Of a stretch of 41,995 bases of DNA, positions 36,993-41,995 are shown piece after piece. Location of the stretch: assembly GCA_938035125.1 (NCBI GenBank), contig CALHNS010000010.1:1-41995 (forward strand), given 5' to 3'. Each line of letters begins with the position of its first letter. Position 1 is the stretch's first letter. Under the pieces are notes generated by a model that saw only the letters and a program-made list of their open reading frames with translations, was not told the origin of the DNA and did no database searches. The DNA is from an uncultured Granulosicoccaceae bacterium (GTDB lineage Bacteria > Pseudomonadota > Gammaproteobacteria > Granulosicoccales > Granulosicoccaceae). The position numbers and the translations under genes were made by a program.

Positions 36993-38501
36993 ATGCAATC
37001 AATCTTGTGTGCTGTATTGGCATTACTCGCAGGTTCGGCAATGTCATTGGCGTTTGCGCCGTTTGAATGGTGGTTTTTAGCACCGGTGTGCATAGGGTGT
37101 TTGTATGCGCTCATTCAACCTCATTCAACTCGTCGAGCTGCGTTTTTAGGTTTTTTATTTGGTTTAGGCTATTTCGGTTTCGGAGTTTCCTGGGTATACA
37201 ATTCGCTGCATGTGTTTGGCGGTGCCGTATTGCCTGTGGCTGTTATGCTCACAGCTTTATTTGTACTGGTTATGGCGCTATTCCCAGCGCTTACCGCCTA
37301 TGCGTTTCGGCGATTAACCCGCAAACAAGCAGCAAGAATGACTGTTTTTAATGCCGCGTTATTCGCAAGCCTTTGGGTTGTTTTTGAATTACTACGCGGT
37401 AAAATTTTAGATGGTTTTCCTTGGATACTGGTGGGTTACTCCCAAACTGATGGCCCCTTAGGTAGCATTGCACCGATAACGGGTGTGTACGGCATCAGTT
37501 TTCTTGTGGTGTTTTGGTCGGTACTGTTAACCACGCTCATTGTTCCCACGCAAACGTTATTAACGCGCATCAGTAGTGTGGTGTTCTTACTGGCTGTACC
37601 TGCGGTGGGTATCGGCTTAACCCAAGTTAATTTCTCTACACCCGTTAGTGAAGGCTTGAAGGTTCGAATTGTTCAGGCCAACATTCCGCAAGAGTTAAAG
37701 TTCAGTCGTGAACGACTACAAAACTCATTGCAACAGTACACACAGTTATCTTTAGACGCCGAAGACGATACCGATTTAATCTTGTGGCCCGAAACCGCCA
37801 TTCCCACTTATTACAAGAACGTGAAAGCAGCGCTTGAACCATTCACTGCCAGCATGCAAAGCCGCGGCATCGATGTGCTATCCGGGGTGTTCGTTGCAGA
37901 AGAATCTGGAAACTTTAACGCCGTGCGGCAGCTGGGAGGCGCAGAGGCCGTTTACAAAAAACGTCACTTGGTTCCGTTCGGTGAATACGTCCCGTTTCGT
38001 TTTGTGTTGGGCTGGTTTTCAAAGTTTGTCACCATTCCAAATTTTGATTTATCCGCAGGGCCTTTGCCTACACCGATAAACATTGATGGGCATCCTCTTG
38101 GGGTGTCTATTTGTTATGAAGATGTATTTGGTGAAGAGATGCGGGTGTTGCTGCCTGAGGCTACCGTTTTGGTTAACGTATCGAACGATGCGTGGTTTGG
38201 GAACAGCTTTGCGCCGCATCAACACGAACAAAAAGCGCGCATGCGAGCTAGAGAATTCGCCCGTCCTATGGTTCGAGCGACCAACACAGGGGTGTCCTCG
38301 TTCATTGATGAGAAAGGGCAGGTCCAGGGGCGCATCGCGCACAACAAAACCGGTGTGTTGGATCGAACCGTGGTGCCACAGACCGGCCAAACGCCTTATG
38401 CGGCTTTTGGGAACTGGCCCATAGGCATTGCAGCGTTTTTAATAATAATTATTGGTTTTCTCTTGCATTTTCGTCGTCGACGGGTATTATCGGGTTCATG
38501 A
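36993..38501 (+). CDS. lnt: Apolipoprotein N-acyltransferase
   Basis: Lnt adds the third acyl chain to lipoproteins in the inner membrane. The 502-residue protein has about six membrane helices in residues 1-205, a periplasmic nitrilase-like domain (about 220-470) and a final membrane helix. The catalytic triad is visible: Glu in LWPETAIPTYY, Lys in YKKRHLVPFGEYVP and Cys in GVSICYEDVFGEE. Its final codons overlap a candidate promoter for the gcv operon. Confidence 0.95.
   Translation: MQSILCAVLALLAGSAMSLAFAPFEWWFLAPVCIGCLYALIQPHSTRRAAFLGFLFGLGYFGFGVSWVYNSLHVFGGAVLPVAVMLTALFVLVMALFPALTAYAFRRLTRKQAARMTVFNAALFASLWVVFELLRGKILDGFPWILVGYSQTDGPLGSIAPITGVYGISFLVVFWSVLLTTLIVPTQTLLTRISSVVFLLAVPAVGIGLTQVNFSTPVSEGLKVRIVQANIPQELKFSRERLQNSLQQYTQLSLDAEDDTDLILWPETAIPTYYKNVKAALEPFTASMQSRGIDVLSGVFVAEESGNFNAVRQLGGAEAVYKKRHLVPFGEYVPFRFVLGWFSKFVTIPNFDLSAGPLPTPINIDGHPLGVSICYEDVFGEEMRVLLPEATVLVNVSNDAWFGNSFAPHQHEQKARMRAREFARPMVRATNTGVSSFIDEKGQVQGRIAHNKTGVLDRTVVPQTGQTPYAAFGNWPIGIAAFLIIIIGFLLHFRRRRVLSGS
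38463..38490 (+). promoter_or_regulatory. Candidate promoter of the gcv operon inside the lnt 3' end
   Basis: TTGCAT (38463-38468) and TATTAT (38485-38490) are 16 bp apart. Initiation near 38497 would place the start about 10 nt before the first riboswitch helix at 38508. Confidence 0.5.
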
Positions 38502-38507
38502 CCACAT

Positions 38508-38694
38508 GTTTGGTGGGAGAGTTCAGCGCCTAGTCGCTGGCACCGAAGGCGCAACTGCCCGGAAACGCTCAGGTAACCGGACTACCAAACAACGTCATCT
38601 CTGGAGAGTGGCTGTGAAATTCGCAGCCCGCCCACGGGGAAAGAGCTTGCAATAACCGCAGCTTGAATCTCTCAGGTATCAGGACAGAGGGGTA
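38508..38694 (+). promoter_or_regulatory. Tandem glycine riboswitch
   Basis: Two glycine aptamers lie upstream of gcvT. Aptamer 1 (38508-38590) is closed by GTTTGGT/ACCAAAC and has GGGAGAG, CCGAAGGCGCAA, GCTCAGGTA and GGACT. Aptamer 2 (38599-38694) is closed by CTCTG/CAGAG, has GGAGAG, a 7-bp GGCTGTG/CGCAGCC hairpin, and CTCAGGTA with GGACAG. The aptamer 2 segment normally resembling CCGAAGGGG reads CCCACGGGG, a divergence. Glycine-binding pairs of this type switch on glycine cleavage genes. Confidence 0.92.
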
Positions 38695-38756
38695 ATGACT
38701 ATCGAACCTTTTGGGGGCGATAGAACACTGTCCTTAACTGTTGGTACCTGATTGAG
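38695..38756 (+). promoter_or_regulatory. Riboswitch expression platform
   Basis: A CTATCG/CGATAG hairpin follows aptamer 2 without a T-tract, so this is not a terminator. TACCTGA (38745-38751) plus GAGA (38754-38757, covering the ribosome binding site and the A of the gcvT ATG) is complementary to TCTCTCAGGTA (38668-38678) in aptamer 2. This supports translational control by sequestering the start region. Confidence 0.6.
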
Positions 38757-39857
38757 ATGTCTGATTCACTGAAAACTCCTTTCTACGATAAGCACATCAG
38801 CTCTGGCGGTAAGTTGGTTGATTTTGCCGGTTGGACATTGCCCATTCACTACGGGTCGTTAGTAGAAGAACATGAGGCCGTTCGACGCGATGCCGGAATG
38901 TTCGATGTTTCGCACATGACATTGATGGACGTTACGGGTGAGCAGTCTATTCAGCAGCTAAGTTTACTGTGCACAAACGATATCGCAAAACTTACCGATA
39001 ACACCGCCCTGTACGGCTGTTTGTGCAACGAGCGCGGCGGAGTTGTAGATGACTTAATCATCTATCGCATTAACGATACGCATTTTCGAGTGATCTCAAA
39101 CGCAGGCACGCGCGATAAGGTGCTGGCTTGGTTTGCATCTCACCACGTTGAATCATTAAACGCTGTGCCCGCAGGCGAGCTTGCCATGTTAGCTGTGCAA
39201 GGGCCAAACGCTGTTGCGCTTGTGCAAGGGGTATCCGAACGCGTGTTTGGTGAGGCATTCGATATATCGTCGTTACCCAATTTTGGTTGTGTATTAACTC
39301 GTTCAGGGTTTGTTGGTCGAACCGGTTATACCGGTGAAGACGGGGTGGAATTAGTGGTTCCAAAAGACAAAGCCTCGATGGCCTGGGATGCGTTGGTAGA
39401 TGCCGGCGTTCGTCCTTGTGGGTTGGGTGCGCGAGACACATTACGGCTTGAAGCTGCGATGAGTTTGTATGGTAACGATTTAGACGATGAGCATTCACCG
39501 GTGGAATGTGGGGTAGGTTGGACGGTAGATTTACGTGATGAAAATCGTGCGTTTATTGGCCGCAAAGTGTTGGAAGATCAAAAACAAAACGGCTCTAAAT
39601 TTGTACGAATTGGGGTGGAATTAATTGATCGAGGCGTTTTACGGGCAGGGCAAACCGTATCCATTGGAGAAAAATCGGTGGGAGTGATTACATCGGGCAC
39701 CTACAGCCCCACACTTCAACGTACCATTGCACTGGCGCGTATTGAACGAGAGATGGCTCCGGCCATCAACGACCAAAACAGCAGGCTATCGGTAGACATT
39801 AGAAACAAACCCGTGGCGGCTGTTCGAGTGGGTTTACCGTTCTTACGCAACACTTAA
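38757..39857 (+). CDS. gcvT: Glycine cleavage system T protein (aminomethyltransferase)
   Basis: GcvT transfers the methylene group from the H-protein intermediate to tetrahydrofolate and releases ammonia. The 366-residue protein shows [27 protein letters not shown], the folate-site Asp in [31 protein letters not shown] and the C-terminal [12 protein letters not shown]. Its start codon is in the riboswitch-controlled region. It lies 38 nt before gcvH. Confidence 0.96.
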   Translation: MSDSLKTPFYDKHISSGGKLVDFAGWTLPIHYGSLVEEHEAVRRDAGMFDVSHMTLMDVTGEQSIQQLSLLCTNDIAKLTDNTALYGCLCNERGGVVDDLIIYRINDTHFRVISNAGTRDKVLAWFASHHVESLNAVPAGELAMLAVQGPNAVALVQGVSERVFGEAFDISSLPNFGCVLTRSGFVGRTGYTGEDGVELVVPKDKASMAWDALVDAGVRPCGLGARDTLRLEAAMSLYGNDLDDEHSPVECGVGWTVDLRDENRAFIGRKVLEDQKQNGSKFVRIGVELIDRGVLRAGQTVSIGEKSVGVITSGTYSPTLQRTIALARIEREMAPAINDQNSRLSVDIRNKPVAAVRVGLPFLRNT

Positions 39858-39895
39858 CCACCTATAAATGCATACACAACAGTTTGGAGAACGCT

Positions 39896-40282
39896 ATGGA
39901 AACCCCAGGTGATTTGAAATTTGCCGAGTCTCACGAATGGGCTCGATTGAATGATGATGGAACCGTATCGGTTGGCATCTCACACCACGCTCAGGAGCAA
40001 CTGGGTGATTTGGTGTTTGTGGAAGTGCCTGAAGTGGACGCAACCGTTAAAGCCGAAGATGCCATTGCCGTGGTTGAGTCGGTGAAGGCCGCATCCGATA
40101 TTTACGCACCCGTGGCAGGCACTGTAGTGGCGATCAATGAAGCCTTAGCGGATTCCCCAGAATTGATTAACGACAGTCCGTTTGAAGACGGATGGATTTT
40201 TACTTTGCAGCCCGATAACAAGGACGATCTTGATTCGATGATGGCTGCAGCAGACTACGACTCGATGGTGGAGAACGAATGA
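39896..40282 (+). CDS. gcvH: Glycine cleavage system H protein
   Basis: GcvH is the lipoyl-carrying shuttle of the complex. The ATG at 39896 (TTTGGAGA upstream) gives 128 residues, while an in-frame TTG at 39884 lies in the ribosome binding site. It has [10 protein letters not shown], the [11 protein letters not shown] strand and the lipoylated lysine in [14 protein letters not shown]. Its stop overlaps the gcvP start by 4 nt (ATGA). Confidence 0.96.
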   Translation: METPGDLKFAESHEWARLNDDGTVSVGISHHAQEQLGDLVFVEVPEVDATVKAEDAIAVVESVKAASDIYAPVAGTVVAINEALADSPELINDSPFEDGWIFTLQPDNKDDLDSMMAAADYDSMVENE

Positions 40283-41995
40283 ACTCAGACTTTCCGGCAC
40301 GGCATATTGGACCTGCAAGTGGTGATGTAAACACTATGCTTAACGCGTTGTCGTTAAGCTCGGTAGACGATCTACTCTCTGAAGTAGTTCCTGTCAGTAT
40401 TTTAGATACTGGGAAGATGAACATCCCCGACGCTATGACTGAACAAGAAGCGTTGCAGGCGTTACAACACTTGGCAGAACAAAACCAAGTTGTGCGCACC
40501 TTGCTTGGCCAAGGTTATTCAGATTGCTATACCCCGTCGGTAATTCGTCGGTGTGTGCTGGAAAATCCTGGTTGGTACACAGCCTATACCCCGTATCAGC
40601 CAGAAATTGCTCAAGGGCGTTTGGAAGTGTTGTTTAACTTCCAAACGTTAATAACTGAACTTACTGGTTTGCCTATCGCTAATGCGTCTTTATTGGATGA
40701 AGCCACAGCAGCAGCCGAAGCGGTCGCCTTAGCGCATCGATTTGCGCGCGGTAAAAAGAATACCGTTTTGGTTGATGAAGGGTGTCACCCGCAAACGCTT
40801 GCTGTTTTACGCACCCGAGCAGAACCCTTAAATATCCAATTGCATCTATGTACAGTTGCCGATATGGCGTCGCGATTAGAAAGCGATGCGGCTGATGTTT
40901 GCACCGTTGTTACGCAATACCTGCACACCAATGGTGAATTGCAAACCATTCAACCCGCTTTAGAATCGGCCAAAGCGAATAAAGCGCTAGCTATCGTCAT
41001 TGCTGACCCCCTAGCCATGATGGTCCATGAGGCCCCGGGTAAGTTGGGTGCGGATATTGTTGTAGGTAGCGCACAGCGTTTTGGTGTGCCTATGGGCTTT
41101 GGTGGCCCACACGCAGCCTTTATGGCGTGTTCGGATGCGTGCAAGCGAAACATTCCCGGCCGTTTGGTGGGTCAATCAATCACTACGAAAGGTGAACCCG
41201 CTTATCGCTTAGCGCTACAAACGCGTGAGCAACATATTAGACGCGATAAAGCCACATCTAATATATGCACCGCGCAAGCGCTCTTAGCTATTGTTGCCAC
41301 TTTATACGCTTGCTATCACGGGCCAACGGGTTTACGAAACATAGCCACAAGCGTGCGCGCGAAAACCGATCAATTGGCGGCAAGCTTAAGCGCGTTGGGT
41401 GCAAGCGTTAATAACACCAACTGGTTTGATTCATTGAATTTAACTGTGCCTGACGGTGATGAAGCGAAAATACAAAAAGCCCTTTTAGCTGAAAACTTCA
41501 ATGTTCGCGTATTCGATGACAACACCCTTGGCGTAAGCATTGATGAAACCATCAGTGATGCCGATGTGCAACGTATTGTTACCGGTTTTGCTAAGGGCAT
41601 GGGCTGCGAAGAAGACATCGATAAGGCTTTAAAAGTAATGCCGCGTACTCGTGATGCAGCTGATGATCGTGATATGAATTTCTTATCGCAGATGTGCTTC
41701 AACAGCTACCATTCAGAAACCGAGATGATGCGCTATTGTCGTCGTATGGCCGATAAAGATTTAGCCCTGGATCGTGCCATGATTCCGTTGGGTTCTTGCA
41801 CCATGAAGTTAAATGCAGCCAGTGAAATGATGCCCATTTTATGGCCTGAATTCAGCCGTATGCATCCCTTTGCACCGGCGGATCAAACCGTGGGTTACCG
41901 CGCCATGATTGACGATGTAGAGCGCTGGTTATGTGCCTGCACCGGTTACGATGCAGTGTCATTACAACCCAACGCAGGAAGCCAAGGTGAATACG
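40279..41995 (+). CDS. gcvP: Glycine cleavage system P protein (glycine decarboxylase), 5' part
   Basis: GcvP is the PLP enzyme that decarboxylates glycine. The open frame runs 572 codons to the window edge. It starts [18 protein letters not shown] and includes [52 protein letters not shown] and [14 protein letters not shown]. It continues through the boundary between the two homologous halves, so this is the single-chain form, not split gcvPA/gcvPB. The PLP-binding lysine lies beyond the window. No frameshift was found. Confidence 0.96.
   Translation, partial: MNSDFPARHIGPASGDVNTMLNALSLSSVDDLLSEVVPVSILDTGKMNIPDAMTEQEALQALQHLAEQNQVVRTLLGQGYSDCYTPSVIRRCVLENPGWYTAYTPYQPEIAQGRLEVLFNFQTLITELTGLPIANASLLDEATAAAEAVALAHRFARGKKNTVLVDEGCHPQTLAVLRTRAEPLNIQLHLCTVADMASRLESDAADVCTVVTQYLHTNGELQTIQPALESAKANKALAIVIADPLAMMVHEAPGKLGADIVVGSAQRFGVPMGFGGPHAAFMACSDACKRNIPGRLVGQSITTKGEPAYRLALQTREQHIRRDKATSNICTAQALLAIVATLYACYHGPTGLRNIATSVRAKTDQLAASLSALGASVNNTNWFDSLNLTVPDGDEAKIQKALLAENFNVRVFDDNTLGVSIDETISDADVQRIVTGFAKGMGCEEDIDKALKVMPRTRDAADDRDMNFLSQMCFNSYHSETEMMRYCRRMADKDLALDRAMIPLGSCTMKLNAASEMMPILWPEFSRMHPFAPADQTVGYRAMIDDVERWLCACTGYDAVSLQPNAGSQGEY

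Overview
The window looks like a conserved chromosomal segment of a gammaproteobacterium with roughly balanced base composition. The evidence is a near-canonical S10/spc/alpha ribosomal cluster behind tufA, the uvrA-MFS-ssb block, a cysD-cysNC sulfate-activation pair, the miaB-phoH-ybeY-corC-lnt block and a glycine-riboswitch-controlled gcvTHP operon. A marine Oceanospirillales/Pseudomonadales-type host is plausible, but that is inference from gene order only. No tRNA, rRNA, CRISPR array or intact mobile element was seen.

Layout. 1-461: the end of tufA, then rpsJ, closed by a strong bidirectional terminator. 553-1185 (minus strand): an unrecognised coiled-coil protein with 11-residue repeats, inserted between rpsJ and the rest of the S10 operon. 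1186-1665: a structured leader and promoter region for rplC. 1666-14794: rplC to rplQ in the standard order (S10, spc and alpha genes, including secY, rpmJ and rpoA). Here rpmJ and rpsM are only 11 nt apart, and the long structured gap lies before rpoA instead. 14931-18692: an ABC exporter, gpsA and an orphan LuxR-type response regulator. 18706-23610: uvrA (minus), a YajR-like MFS transporter and ssb. 23611-26369: tandem hairpins, a 30-bp near-palindrome, then metK and ahcY (SAM synthesis and SAH breakdown). 26530-29092: a second MFS transporter, a small lipoprotein (minus) and a family 2 glycosyltransferase. 29140-32798 (minus): cysNC and an unusual cysD. 32799-33210: an AT-rich divergent regulatory region. 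33211-38501: miaB, phoH-like, ybeY, corC and lnt in a tightly overlapping run. 38508-41995: tandem glycine riboswitch, gcvT, gcvH and the first 572 codons of gcvP.

The most unusual item is cysD (31050-32798). The sulfate adenylyltransferase small subunit, normally about 300 residues, is preceded in frame by about 250 residues that resemble an IS630-family transposase: a helix-turn-helix region, an RGRP segment and an RNase-H-like domain that has apparently lost its catalytic acidic residues. A Ser/Thr/Asn-rich linker joins the two parts. This looks like a domesticated transposase fused to a metabolic enzyme. The upstream region carries TGATC/GATCA inverted repeats that could be its target, suggesting a self-regulating enzyme. 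That functional idea is inference.

Other points of interest are the split S10 operon with a new rplC leader, the apparent relocation or loss of the S4-type alpha leader, the palindrome upstream of metK, a riboswitch expression platform in which the conserved aptamer-2 core can pair directly with the gcvT ribosome binding site, and a probable near-leaderless glycosyltransferase mRNA.
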